In this document: positions 31,186-42,500 of the stretch, one piece after another | Numbering within the stretch: position 1 is the first letter of the stretch | Layout: every line of letters starts with the position of its first letter | From: Leishmania donovani | Taxonomy: Eukaryota > Euglenozoa > Kinetoplastea > Trypanosomatida > Trypanosomatidae | DNA length: 64,000 bases | Direction of reading: 5' to 3' | Assembly (NCBI RefSeq): GCF_000227135.1 | Contig: NC_018243.1 | Span: forward strand, 634,407-698,406 | The notes under the pieces: model-generated | Told to the model about the DNA's origin: nothing | Seen by the model: the letters and a program-made list of their open reading frames with translations, nothing else | Database searches by the model: none | Position numbers and translations under genes: made by a program

Positions 31186-33260
31186 TGCGGTTCTCGGCTG
31201 CCCGTGCCCGCAGCACCTTCTGTGCTCATCATTACCGTGTGCGCACAAGCTACTGGAAAGCAGTGACGGAGATGTGTGTGGCCGCATGGCTAACGGTCAA
31301 GATGGAGGAGGGCCAATTGCCGTCGTGGCGTGAAGCGTCGCTTCTTTCGGCTTTTTCTCCGCACCCTTGAAGTGGGTGACGCGGTCGGCGGTGGCGGTGT
31401 GATCGCTGGGACGTGTGAGCGCACACGTGCGCGCGTCCTTCTTTTTTTCTCTGTGCTTTTGTCTGCGTTGCGTAATGGGTTGCCTTAATCGAATAAACGG
31501 CGCACCCCCTCCCTCCTCCTCTCCCTCCGCCTCACTTGCCGAGCATACAACCGAATGCCAGGAAAGCGTCGAAGAAAAGAAGCGACACCCAGCGACGAAT
31601 GCACATGTATGAAAGAAGAGGATCGAAGGGGTGACGAGGCGTGTAGTGCGCCCATCAGTGGCGATATTGGGCCTTTCAGGAGGCAAACACATCAAGATAG
31701 AGGGAGAGAAAGGAGGGGGATGGCGCGCTCACTTGAAGGGAAGACCCGGGCTGGCGTCTGCGTGCGCGCGTGACGCTGATGCTGCACATGACCGCTGCAC
31801 TGCTTGAAGGCCGTCCTCCTCCTCTTTCCCTGCCCCCTTCGTCCCTTGCTCGTTCTCGCTGCGTGGGCTGCTTTTTTCGCGTGCGCAGCAGCGGCGCTTC
31901 CCCCATGCGAAGCACCAAGTGCCGCGCAAGGCTGTGCTGGGCGAAGAAGCGTGTTAGTGATAACAAAGAGCGTTAACGATCATGAACACATGGACCGTGT
32001 CTCAGTTGCTGTGCTGTGCTTGCGACGCCGCGTTTCTTCTGCTCTGTCTTGCACTCTGTGTCTGGCATCCCTGCCGTCTCTCCTCTCACTGCGTTGCCGT
32101 GGTGATGAGTGAGGCGGGAGATGAGGAGACGGAAAGCCCGCATGATCGGGGGCGGCGCAGGGCTAGCGGGCCGCGGTGGTGGTGGCCATTCTATTCTTCC
32201 CTTCTTCTTTTTCGTCTTTTCCTTCGCGCATTTTTTCTCTTGTGGTGGTGGTGGTGGGGACTGTGGGGTACTTTAAGCGCACGTTCGAGTGCGTGCGCGT
32301 GTCGCTATGCGCATCCTTGCGTGACCCTTCCTGGCCTCTTGCCGTTTCGTCGCTCTTTGCACCGCGACACGCAGGTGTGTTTGTGTGTGTGGAAGAGGGC
32401 GGAGCCCCTGAGGACTTGTTTTTGTCTCTCCGTGTTTAATTCGGTACGTCCCCTGTTTTACATATGATGCTGTGTTTGCGCATGCTGAGATACCTAGGCG
32501 TGAAAACCGTGTAGCCAGAGACAGAGCCACATGCATGAAGGGAGCGTAAACAGGCGGTGGCCAGTGACTGAATCACGAAGGGTGATGCCTGCGGGCTTAC
32601 TGTGAAGTAGAACGGTTCTCTCGACGCTTGAGACTACGCTCACTGCTCCTGTGCGGGTGCGTGCGCGTATGCATGCCTCGTGGCTGCTTCTTTTCCATTC
32701 GCGCATCGCCTATCATTGCGGTTGCACTCATCCCACTCGCGTTTCCTAGACCACACGCTCGCTTTCTCACTTCTGTATCTGGATTACCCCCTCCATACCC
32801 TGCCCTTGCACCCTTCACACTCCCACTGCGCATCTGCGCGCTGACACCAACATGAATGTTCTCCATCGCCATTCCCTCTGCCGTTCGTCCATGCCGCACT
32901 TCTGTAGTTCTCTGTTCGTTTCCTCATCATACAGGAAAAGCTGCGCGTAATTTGTTGTGCCTTCGGTGCGGACTTCGCCCTCTGTGTTGCTCTGCGCCTT
33001 CTCTTTTTTCGCTCCTGTTAGCTTCTGCATGCATCTCCAGGAGGCGTGTAGCTGACTTCGCAGACGCGGTCTCTAGCTCCCATCCTCGCGCAGTCCTTGC
33101 ATCTTTCGCTTCTTCTTCTCCGTCTGTAAAGAGCTTTCTTCAATCACCAAGAGGCTCCAACACAGGTTGAGTTTGCCAGTATCTCACAGCATCCACCACT
33201 TCTGCTGCTGGCGCTTGCCTCCCGGCTCTTCAATTTCTCGTCTCTCCTATCGTCTTGGCG
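31186..33260 (+). other. Intergenic region EIF4G3 to prohibitin
   Basis: About 2.1 kb with no gene supported on either strand. TGG-rich (near 32240) and TG-rich (near 32372) tracts are present. The length suggests a long EIF4G3 3' UTR. Confidence 0.6.
33101..33133 (+). promoter_or_regulatory. Probable trans-splice acceptor of prohibitin
   Basis: A CT-rich tract (about 33103-33126) is followed by AAAGAG, AG at 33132-33133. It would give a 5' UTR of about 127 bases. Confidence 0.45.
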
Positions 33261-34067
33261 ATGTCGAAGCTGCTGCAGAAGGTTGCCATCGGTGCGATGG
33301 CTGCCGGCCTTAGCGTGTACAGCTGCTGCTTTGTGGTCTACCCAGGTGAGGCGTGCATTCTGTACAACAAGATCAGCGGACTGAAGGACTCCGTGTACGG
33401 CGAAGGCCTTCAGGGGCGCATCATCGGCCTGGACGAAGTCTTGCGCTTCAATGTGCGGGTGCGCCCGCGCACGCTGCACACAATGACCGGCACAAAGGAT
33501 CTGCAGATGGTGAACGTGCGGCTGCGCGTGCTTTTCCGTCCCATGGCTGACCGCCTCCCGCAGATCTACCGCACCTTCGGTCTCGACTACGACGAGCGCA
33601 TCCTGCCATCTGTCAGCAACGAAATCCTGAAGGCGGTTGTGGCGGAGTACAAGGCGGAGGAGCTCATTCAAAAGCGTGACGCCGTCTCCGCGCGCATTTA
33701 CCAGCTCATGCAGGAGAAGGTGAATCAGTTCGGTCTCATCATTGAAGACCTCTCGCTGGTAGACATCCAGTTTGGCGCCGACTTCATGACGGCGGTGGAG
33801 CAGAAGCAGGTAGCCCAGCAGGAAGCAGAGCGCTACCGCTATGTCGTGATGGAGAATGAGCAGAAGCGCCGTGCTGCCGTGGTGCGCGCCGAGGGTGAGG
33901 CGGAGTCGGCGCGGCTCATTTCGGAGGCCATTCAGAAATCCGGGTCCGGCCTGCTGGAGCTGCGCCGCATCGAGGCAGCGGTGGAGGTGGCTAACCAGAT
34001 CGTGCCCATGCAGAACGTCACGTTCGTACCGAAGGATGCGAACATGCTGATGAGCATGTCGAGGTGA
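33261..34067 (+). CDS. PHB1: Prohibitin 1
   Basis: 268 residues, close to the usual 270-275. The N-terminus has a short hydrophobic segment (about 7-27) that anchors the family in the inner mitochondrial membrane. The SPFH/PHB domain follows, with RPRTLHTMTGTKDLQMVNV and VLFRP, DYDERILPSVSNEILKAVVA, FGLIIEDLSLVDIQFG, and the coiled-coil start KQVAQQEAERYRYVV. The pattern 'TG-KDLQ-VN-LR-LFRP' and the overall match favour PHB1 over PHB2. Prohibitin 1 and 2 form ring complexes that stabilise inner-membrane proteins and cristae. The ATG at 33261 is preferred; an in-frame TTG two codons earlier would not normally be used. Confidence 0.96.
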   Translation: MSKLLQKVAIGAMAAGLSVYSCCFVVYPGEACILYNKISGLKDSVYGEGLQGRIIGLDEVLRFNVRVRPRTLHTMTGTKDLQMVNVRLRVLFRPMADRLPQIYRTFGLDYDERILPSVSNEILKAVVAEYKAEELIQKRDAVSARIYQLMQEKVNQFGLIIEDLSLVDIQFGADFMTAVEQKQVAQQEAERYRYVVMENEQKRRAAVVRAEGEAESARLISEAIQKSGSGLLELRRIEAAVEVANQIVPMQNVTFVPKDANMLMSMSR

Positions 34068-35492
34068 GGCGCTTGCTCTCTGGCCAGCCATTCTTTGCAT
34101 GCCGGATCGCTGCCGCTGGTGAAGTAATTCGTGTTGTTGTTGCCATGTGCCTGCATGTGTGTGTGTTCCTCTTTTCCTATGTGTGCGCGTGCGGCGATGC
34201 TTCTTCGCGTTGGCTCTCGTGGTGTGCGGGCATCTTGTCGGGTTGGCTCGCTCCGTTCGTGACACGATGGCTTTCGTGCCGGTATCGTCCGCGGTGAGTG
34301 TAGGGGGAAGGCTGCGGCAGAGTGTGTGTGAGAAAAAAGAGTTCCTCGGAAGGCGCTCTTGTGCATCTACGTGTATGTGGGTGCGGGCGCGCGTACCTAC
34401 AAGATTGTGGTGGGCACGTCCTTCTTGAAGTATTTGAGGGGCCCAGCATCTCAAGGTGAGCCAACCGTGATGAGCCGCGCACAGGGGCCGTCGCGGCCCG
34501 CAAAGTGCTTGCACTGTGATTACGGCCGGACCGCTCATGCTAAGTGTTTCGTTTTTATGTGCGTTTCCTTCTTCGATTTTTTGTGTTTTGTGTACCGTTG
34601 TCGTGTGCCATCTTTCACATCGTAGGCGTAGTCTCAAGTGATCCATGCTCAGCGGTCGGAGTAGGTGGTGGTTCACCAACTCCCGCACTAGCCCCCCTTC
34701 ACCTTCTTCCTCTGCGCTCTATGTGCGCACGTGCATGTGGCCGCTGCTGTCATTGGAAGGTCGAAGCGCTTCGACGGTGCATGAGGTCAGCCATGCCCAC
34801 CACCAGGAGAGAATGACCTGTGAGCACTGACTTCACACACACTCGCGTCTCTCAACTCGGAAGGGGCCGCCCACCGTGCGCATCAGCACGTGTGCACGCA
34901 CACTCGCTACGGAGGCAGCAGTGTGGAAGCGACGTCTCGACGGGCACCGCTGCCACCGGCTTCATCTCTCTCGCTTTGTGATGGCCGTCCCTACGAGGAC
35001 GCCTCGGCATAGCCGCGGACCTGCTTTCTCACCGGCACGTATTCCGGACTTCCCCCGCCAACGCCCTTTCACGACTCCTTGTTGTTTTGCCTCCCTCTTT
35101 GCTTGTCCGCGTCCTCTCCTCTCGGCGGCGGGTGGCCTCGGGATCTGCGTGTGTGTGCGTGTGTCTGAGCGCACGGGTCACTTACGCGCTTCAACAGTGA
35201 CACAGGTGCGCCGACGTCTCTGTGAAGCACCTCTCTAGGAGAAAAAAGGAGCAGGCCAGGGCTCATCTTCTTCAGCAAGCGGACACGCCTCCACATCTGG
35301 TGCCATTACGGCCAGCCCCACTCTTACCCACATCGGCATTCTCTGCGTCTCTCACTCGCTTCTCTTGCTCTTGACCCCGTTTTGCTGTCGCGTGCGTAGA
35401 CCTTTGCCGGTTCCTTTTTCCCTGGCCCGTAATAGTGCAGCCTCTGCCCACCCCGACCAGAAGCGTATGATGAAGACAGCTGGGACACGATC
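34068..35492 (+). other. Intergenic region prohibitin to WD40 gene
   Basis: About 1.4 kb of TG-rich 3' UTR-type sequence followed by CT-rich sequence near 35080-35125 and 35340-35380. No gene was recognised. Confidence 0.6.
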
Positions 35493-36848
35493 ATGTCAGT
35501 GAAGGAGTCCACCATCTCTCTGCCGCTCATGGTGGAGTCTGTGCTGGACGCCGACAGCGGCCTCACGGCGACAAGCGCGATCTCCGTGCTCGACGATCGC
35601 GCCGTGCTCATTGGCACCAGTAAAGGCAGCATCCTGCTCTGCGCTTCAGTGAATGAGAGTGCACACGTGCTGACGCCGCATTCCGATACGACGCTGCACT
35701 GCGGGGCCATCTACGATCTCGCCGTCAGTTCAAACCATCTTGTTGCAACGGCTGGCCACGACGCTGTCAGCTGCGTCTTTCCTTTGCACACCCTCTACCG
35801 CGAGAGTGGGGTTACACAGTGTCGGCGGATCACAGGGCACACCGTCCCCGTTGTCGCGGTCCGGTTCCTCTCTGATGTGGCATCTTTGGTAACCCTTGGG
35901 GCTGACGGACGTGTACTCGTGGCCGACGTGCACAATGGAGATATCTTGGCATCCCTGTTATGCGGCTTCGCTGCGACCTGCCTGGCGTGCTCGCTGGATG
36001 AGACGCAGCTGTTCGTTGGCGGCCGCTCCCTTGCGTCGATCGACCTTCACCACGCGATGCGGCCGGTGTCTTTGCAGCTCGTCGCCGCCGCAGCCTCTGG
36101 ACCCGATTCATGGGCATCTCTTTCGAGAGCCGCCGCAGCGTCCGGCGCCGCGGCTTCTCTTCGCACCCCAGCATGGTTGCGACTGTATGCGTGGGAGGAG
36201 AAGTCCGAAGCAACAACTGGTGCATCAAGACAGCAGTTCCGCACACCTCCCCACACGTTCATCCGCTCGCTGAGCGTGGACTCACGTGACGGTGCCTTGA
36301 CTGCTATATTTGTTCGTCACGCGGGGGGCACCTCATCTGTGGAGGTCTGTGGCAGCGCGCGGTGGGCCGCCGCAGGCGGCACAACGGCGTCCGAGGCGAC
36401 GTGGGCCCCCCAGGCCTTGCAAGGTATCCCCGCTGCACTACGCTATCACATGTCGAGAGACCGCTCTACGGGTGTAGCTACTGGGAAGCTTCGGGTACGG
36501 TGCCGGGTAAAGGCATCCACCCGCCCGTCCGCGAAGCAGACTCCTGCGCCGCCAGGATCGTTCGCGTCCACCTCGGCAGCGCTCTGGAACGGTCGCTGGT
36601 ACGCCTCCCCGTTTGAGCTGGGAGGTGGCACGCCTCGACTCACCGCATCTCACGGCCTTGCTGGGACGTCAGTTTTCATGGCTGAGAAGGGCAACCAATA
36701 CGGCTTCCCATCGGCAGGCCCTCGCACCTCAGGCGAAGAGCTGCTTATTGCCCAGGCGCAATGCGACGAGCTGCAGCGCGAGTGCGACGCACTGGTCTTT
36801 CAGATTAAGAGTCTTCTGGCTCACAAGGCACCGATCCGATCGTCGTAA
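35493..36848 (+). CDS. WD40-repeat protein
   Basis: 451 residues. Blade-like segments are visible at AIYDLAVSSNHLVATAGHDA, at ITGHTVPVVAVRFLSD followed by TLGADGRVLVADVHNGDIL, and at LACSLDETQLFVGGRSLASI. The middle is Ala/Ser-rich, and the C-terminus has a short coiled coil (ELLIAQAQCDELQRECDALV) next to a basic end. A six- or seven-bladed propeller plus a C-terminal helix is the layout of IPI3/WDR18 of the Rix1 ribosome-maturation complex, so that is one possibility, but no diagnostic motif was seen. Blades in the second half are degenerate. Function is unassigned. Confidence 0.72.
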   Translation: MSVKESTISLPLMVESVLDADSGLTATSAISVLDDRAVLIGTSKGSILLCASVNESAHVLTPHSDTTLHCGAIYDLAVSSNHLVATAGHDAVSCVFPLHTLYRESGVTQCRRITGHTVPVVAVRFLSDVASLVTLGADGRVLVADVHNGDILASLLCGFAATCLACSLDETQLFVGGRSLASIDLHHAMRPVSLQLVAAAASGPDSWASLSRAAAASGAAASLRTPAWLRLYAWEEKSEATTGASRQQFRTPPHTFIRSLSVDSRDGALTAIFVRHAGGTSSVEVCGSARWAAAGGTTASEATWAPQALQGIPAALRYHMSRDRSTGVATGKLRVRCRVKASTRPSAKQTPAPPGSFASTSAALWNGRWYASPFELGGGTPRLTASHGLAGTSVFMAEKGNQYGFPSAGPRTSGEELLIAQAQCDELQRECDALVFQIKSLLAHKAPIRSS

Positions 36849-37636
36849 TGCCTCGAAAGAATACGTCGGGACCGGGGGCATATGCGGCCACTGCGGTGAC
36901 TCGTGCTTGTGCATTGCCTTCCTGTCTCTTTCTCTCTGTGCCGTCGCAGCCCGGCGCCACGTGCCCACTGTGCGTCTTCTCCCTTCTCGCCCATCGGAGG
37001 CGTTCTTTCTTTGCTTGTCTGTTGTGTGTGTGTGTGTGTATGTGTGTGACCGTTCGACGGCCCGCCAAGATGCGGTGCCGCGCTTCCAGGCGGGAGAGCA
37101 GAGGCGGACGACTCATCTGCCGCCACCTCTGCTTCTCTCCCATCCCCGTAACTCTGGATAAGACGACACAAAAGACGAAGAGGGTTGAACAGCCCAGGCG
37201 TACGCACTCATGCCTATGTGCTCTGCAATGACCTGCCGCTGGTGCCTTCAACAGATCCCGAGCGCCCAAGTTAGGGCGTGAGAGGCAACAGCGCAGGGCG
37301 CCTTTTCCGGCGCCGGTTCCGCTTGAGGGACGTACATGTATGTGCGTACATGTGTTGCGTGCACCCCTAGGGCGTGGCCTGAGACTGTTTCCTTCGCATC
37401 CTGTGACGCCAATGCCGCATGCCACTACAACGCCTCGACCGCTTTCCTTTTCGCCCTCTTCTTAGCACTCCTTCCTACGTTCTTCTGCTGTGGCTGCCTT
37501 GTTTTACCACATTCTGCGGCCGCGGTCCATCGCTTGCTTCCCCCTCCTCCCCCCGGTACACTTCCTCGTGCCCCACACCTGCCACCACCGCAGATACACA
37601 TCCGCAGTCAAGCACCGGTGTACGGCACACGTGGGT
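36849..37636 (+). other. Intergenic region with TG microsatellite
   Basis: About 0.8 kb. It contains a TG repeat at about 37021-37047 and a pyrimidine-rich stretch (about 37440-37560) suited to trans-splicing of the next gene. No gene was recognised. Confidence 0.6.
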
Positions 37637-38356
37637 ATGTCCACGCCGAATCTCGATGCCCTCCTTGGTGTTCCACTGGCTGCGGAGCTAGTGGCAAGAG
37701 CAGGAGGTCTTTTGGCGCTGTGCAAGCTGAGTGACGCCGCACTTCGCATGCTGGGCACGGAGGAGTTCCAGAGCATCGCGAGCAGCTCACGGGCGAAGCA
37801 GCTGCACGCAGGCCTGTTGTTGAAAGCTCCACTGTTCACCGACGCCTTTGGAGACGAGGAGGCGGTGGACACGACGGACCTGAAGGCTGCGCAGAAGGGT
37901 GCCGCCCAACTGGGACGCAAGTGCGCGCTAGTCGCGAAGGCGGACCTTGCCGGCGCCTTTTCCGATGGCTCCCTCGGTGAGGCGGAGAAGGAAAAGCTCA
38001 ACGCCGCCTTCACCCGTCTCCTGGCGGAGGGCAAAGTGACCGCGGAGGACACGCAGGCGCTCGCCGTACCGTTTGTGTACGTCCGCGGCGATGCAGCGAA
38101 GCACAGGCGTGGCGGTGTCAAGGAGCGAAAGAAGCGAGAGGCGCAGCAGGAATCGGTCAGCGTCGTTGCTAGAGCGACGCAGCGGGTGCGCATGGGTGTC
38201 AGTGAGGAGGAGCAGGTGCAACAGCTGCTGCAGCGAGAAGACATACGTAGCGAATTCGCCAAGGAGCGCGCTCAGCAGCTGCTGAAGGAGTCGCGGAAGC
38301 GTGCTCGAGAGGCTGTCCATGATGAGTACGATGACCTACAGAACATTTCCCTCTAG
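37637..38356 (+). CDS. Minimal Nop-domain protein, PRP31-like
   Basis: 239 residues from ATG 37637; 49 upstream in-frame codons are UTR-like. Residues 5-45 (LDALLGVPLAAELVARAGG, LLALCKLSDAALRMLGTEE) follow the core Nop pattern 'GxxLxARLxxxAGSLxxLxKxPAxxxxxLG'. Residues of about 95-150 (LGRKCALVAKADLAG, FSDGSLGEAEKEKLNAAFTR, VTAEDTQALAVPF) match the later Nop helices. The tail HRRGGVKERKKREAQ with RVRMGVSEEE recalls the PRP31 segment 'RRGG+R.RK.KE ... R..FG..EE'. PRP31 binds the 15.5K protein and U4 snRNA in the tri-snRNP. The protein is about half the usual length because the NOSIC/coiled-coil N-terminal half is absent. It could be a true divergent PRP31 or another small RNP Nop protein. A nuclear role is inferred. 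Confidence 0.65.
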   Translation: MSTPNLDALLGVPLAAELVARAGGLLALCKLSDAALRMLGTEEFQSIASSSRAKQLHAGLLLKAPLFTDAFGDEEAVDTTDLKAAQKGAAQLGRKCALVAKADLAGAFSDGSLGEAEKEKLNAAFTRLLAEGKVTAEDTQALAVPFVYVRGDAAKHRRGGVKERKKREAQQESVSVVARATQRVRMGVSEEEQVQQLLQREDIRSEFAKERAQQLLKESRKRAREAVHDEYDDLQNISL

Positions 38357-39572
38357 CGCGCCCGATAGCGTTTGTGCCTGCGGTTATGCTTGAGCGGGCA
38401 GCTGCGGGATCATGAGACATGCCCACGGGGTTTCTGCTGCTGTTGATTCCTTCCCTTTATCCTTGGATCTCTGTGCCGCGCATATGAGCCACTGCTGGCC
38501 TTTGCAGCTTGCGGCGCTCACGGTATGACCAGGTTCCCCCCATCACACCGAGCCGCCCCATCGCCGCTGCACTCGTTGCGTAGCTCTGGGGCGAGCGAGC
38601 GGATGTGAGGAATTCCTCATCCCTCGCACGTATGCCTGTGCTGACGCGTGTGTGGGCACGCTTACGGAAACCAGGTTTTCAACGCCAAGATGAGTCAGCA
38701 GTCGACTATTGACATTGAAAGGACTCGAAAGGGGTGGAAAAGGCTGGCGCCTTGAGGCCGCGACCAGCAATTCAACATCACCAAGTGCCGGAGGAGTACC
38801 GCCCCCATCCCCGCAGCTGCGCATGCTACCACGGTTGCGCCTGCCTCTCGTCTTTTCCTTTCGAACTTTGCTGTCTTTTCTTGCCCTTCGCCTCTCTCTT
38901 CTTGCGCGCTACACCCCTCTCCTCGCTGACTCTGTCGACTTCTCCACATCCTCCACGTGCTGCCCACGATGGTCGTTTGCCAACAAACGCGCGCGTGGAC
39001 CCGCATCTAGGTGTTTCCCACGCCCCCGAGTAAGCAGCCGAAAACTTGCGCATGCGCACACGCCTTCCTCTCTTTGTGCCCTTGCGTTGGTGCGCGCGCA
39101 TCGGCGTGTCGCGATTGGTGCGGCGCTCTTAGTCTTCATCAGTGACTGGCCGCTACTACCCTTTCGATCTGTCACCCCGCTTCACTCGTACCCCTCCCCT
39201 CCCCCCGCTTGGGGGCGCTCTGCCCTTTCGCCTTCCAGCCTTCCGTCTCGCTTCGCCTCCCTTTCGTGCGTGTGTAGCTTCCTGCGCACTCGCCACGCCC
39301 CACCCCTATTCATTTGTTCTCTCATCGTTCTGCTGCTTTCCATTTCGCCCAGTCCGTCGCGCTTTGGTTGCCACGCTGCGCCGTCTGTCGTCGTCGCTCT
39401 TGGCCATCTCTTCGACTCGACACGTCGCCGTTTCGCACTCTGCTCCTTTTCGGCTGATGGTTGGAGCTCACTTCCGGGCGCTTGTCTGTTCGGAGCGCTT
39501 CGTGTATGCGTGCGCGTATGTGTGGTCTGTTCCGTGTTGTCCTCTCCGCCCCTCACTTTCGCTCGTGCTTGG
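38357..39572 (+). other. Intergenic region, strongly pyrimidine-rich before the first Clu-like gene
   Basis: About 1.2 kb. The last 500 bases (about 39080-39570) are dominated by C and T. The frame of the next gene stays open back to 38709, but that segment gives Ser/Leu/Arg/Pro/Cys-rich text typical of translated pyrimidine tracts. Confidence 0.6.
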
Positions 39573-42500
39573 ATGGAGACAGTGCGCGGCACGCTCGCCC
39601 AGAACGCGGCGACGCCGACGACGCCTAGCGATTGTGCCACCTATCGATCGCTGCCTAGCTTGAAAAGCAACACCCCTCCTCCGTTACGGAGCGATTCGGC
39701 ACGTACGAAATCGACGGCGGGCCACGGCGCCAAGGCACGGATCCCGTCGCTGCATCGAGGTCAGAATGGCCCGCCAGCCGCGATGCCAGGCCCCTTCAAT
39801 AAGAACTCAGCCCCGCAGGCGCCTGTGGATGCAGCTCGCAGCTGGCGCACTTCCACTGGGGTGCCTATCTCCTTTGGAGAGGGTGCCGTCGCTCGACCAG
39901 GACCGCAGGGGCCATCACCTCCGCGGCTGCGGCCCTCTCCCTCCCTGCGCGACACGGCAATCGATACGGCCTTCTTGACCGCACACCTTCCCTTCCTCAC
40001 GGCCGGTGCTGACGCCATCGATCGTGGCTCGAGGGACTGGAACACGGAGTTTCAGTGGCTGTGGGAACAGCAGCTGCACGGCGAGGTGTGGGGGTATACT
40101 GGCCACCAAGAAATGCGCGATTTTCTTGAGGAGTTCGAGGGCTTCGCTAAGGTGCTGGTGGAGTCGCTATGGCGGGAGGGACGTCTTCCACCTGCTGTTC
40201 GCCCGTCATCCGTGACGACCATGTGCGCTCGCTACGGAAATGTGCTGGTGTACGCGTGGCCCGACGGAAAGCTGGGCATGTGGATGCAACGCAGTTTTCG
40301 AGTACTGATGGAGTGTTGCGTGCCGCACCTCTCGCTGCCGCTGACGGCGACTTTCCGCTACTTTGGAGATGTCGTCACTGTTGCCGCTGCCATTTCGCTT
40401 GAGCGTGCGGGGCCGGCTGAGTACGCAGGAAACGGACGCAGCGATTCAGTGATGCACGTGCCCCTGCAGGAGCTTCTGGGTATGACCCAAGACGCGCTAA
40501 ACTTGCTTCGCGGTGACCCTCGTGGTGAGGCGACGGGTGGGGCAAACGACGAGGCGACCACGCCGCAGCAGCGCAAGGTGAGGGGCATCGAGGTGCGCGA
40601 GGGCATGGACACGCGTCTTTACGTGGTGAACTGTCTTGGCCTTCTGCCGCCGCTCTTTTCCACCGACGGCCGTGTGCTGACGCTGCGGCGGTGGCTTCAC
40701 TTGATTCAGCATCCTCCGATGCCCTGGGCCAGTAGCGTTGCGTGCGCGGACATTTACCGCCGTGAGGCGGCTGCAGCTGCTCAGTACCTCAACAGTGCCC
40801 TTCAAGCACCGGTAGAGAGGCGCAACACACGTCTTGTGCAGCTGCTGCACAAAAGTGGACTTAACGTGTCCTTGCTGGGCCTTGTTGCGCAGACCATGCT
40901 GGCTGCCGCCAAGGAGGATCTCGATGACACGTCAGAGCTGGTGCTTCGCCTCATCGCAGTCGAAGTCCTCGCCCGTGTGGTGCGCCGATCTTTGGTGCGC
41001 TCGATGGGGCGCGAGGGCAGCGCGCGGTCGCTAAAGGCCGCCAACAGCTACCTTCAGCGCACCGCCAGCTCGCTGTTGCGCACGTCGCAGGGGCGCTTTG
41101 AGGAGAGGCTGCTCCCGCTTGTCCGAGACATGTTCTGGCTCGACGAGGCGATGGGCACGGAACCGTACGTGCAGCTGCTCAAGCGCACACTGCAACGGCA
41201 GGTGGTGCTTATCACGAAGCGTTTATGTGAGCTGTGCGGGCTTCGAGTGGTGCGGGGCAGCGTAGCGGAGATCATGTGCCAGCCTTCGCACCACAACTAC
41301 AGCTCCTTCTACTCCGCAGAGCACCAGGCACTGATAGCGACGTTGGCGCAGGACGAGTCGGAGTATCCGCCGGCCTTCAAAACCGCCTATCTCCTCCCAC
41401 TGCGCATCCGCTTTTACTGCCGTGGCGGTCGCCTCGCCGAGGCGTGGCGCGAGGCGACGCAGCTGGTGGAGTTGCGCAGCCGCCTCACGTCGGAGCGCTT
41501 CCTCAACGCAGAGACGTGGACGACAGCCGCGCTAGTAGCTGCCCAGGTCGGCAGAGAGGAGGACAGTGCGGACCTCATCGAGCACGCCACCCGCGTATTC
41601 TTCGACATCCCAGCCTTTCTCCTCCAGCCGACCGCGCCGCTGGTGCGAATGCCGTCCTACTTGTACTTCCTCCAAGGGCAGGCGCACGCTAAACTCGCGC
41701 ATGGGTTCATCTGCATTCAGCGACAGCTCTTTGACGAAGCCGAGGAGCTGTTTACAGCGGTACTGCGCCTGCCGGACGTGCTCGAGGATGAACGACAGTC
41801 ACATGCTGCGCATTTTCGCCAACAGGCTGTCGTCGGTCTGCTCAGAATCGCCGTGCACTCCGAAAAGGCAAAGGTCATGCAGCTCGACGCGCAGTGGAGC
41901 ACTGAGCTGCGCTCTATGGCCCCTTCGCTGCAAGGTGCCCGCATCAGCGAGCTCTTTGGGTCTCTGCTCTTCGATCGGGACATGTTTCCTAGCGCCGTGG
42001 CGAGACTTTGGGAGTGCCTCGAGACAACTGAGCAACTCCTTGGCGCGACGGCTCTCCGCGTGGGCGAGGTGCTCAACAAGCTGGCCTACGTCTACTACCG
42101 CTGGGACGTGCAGCAGTATGGCCTCTTCTGCAGCTGCATTCTCCACCGAGCCGAGGCCATCATGGTGGAGCGGAGTGGACTGTACTCGCCACTGCATCTC
42201 AGCATTGCCGAGAACATCGCGTCCGTCTTCATTCTGCGCGGCATGTTTGTTGCGGCGTCGCAACGGCTGCACCTATTGAGCACCCTCCCGCCTCGATACA
42301 CAGGACGCCTCTCGCGCGAGCACCCCGCCATCATACGCATCGCCGTCATCAAAGCCAAACTCCGGCGTGAGTTCGGCAACATCGCGATCGTCATTATTCA
42401 GCGATACTGGCGCGAATACCGCAGCCGCGCTATCCTGCGCGACGTCTGCGAGAGCAGCGCGCAAGAGGTACAGCGGCTGGGACGGGCATATCTCGTGCGG

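Noticed and set aside
33144..34688. 514-codon minus-strand frame opposite prohibitin
   Set aside because: It is antisense to an unmistakable prohibitin; Arg/His/Leu-rich shadow frames are common opposite GC3-rich genes.
38709..39572. N-terminal extension of 288 codons on the first Clu-like gene
   Set aside because: It is Ser/Leu/Arg/Cys-rich translation of a pyrimidine tract that probably contains the splice acceptor; the ATG at 39573 begins protein-like sequence.
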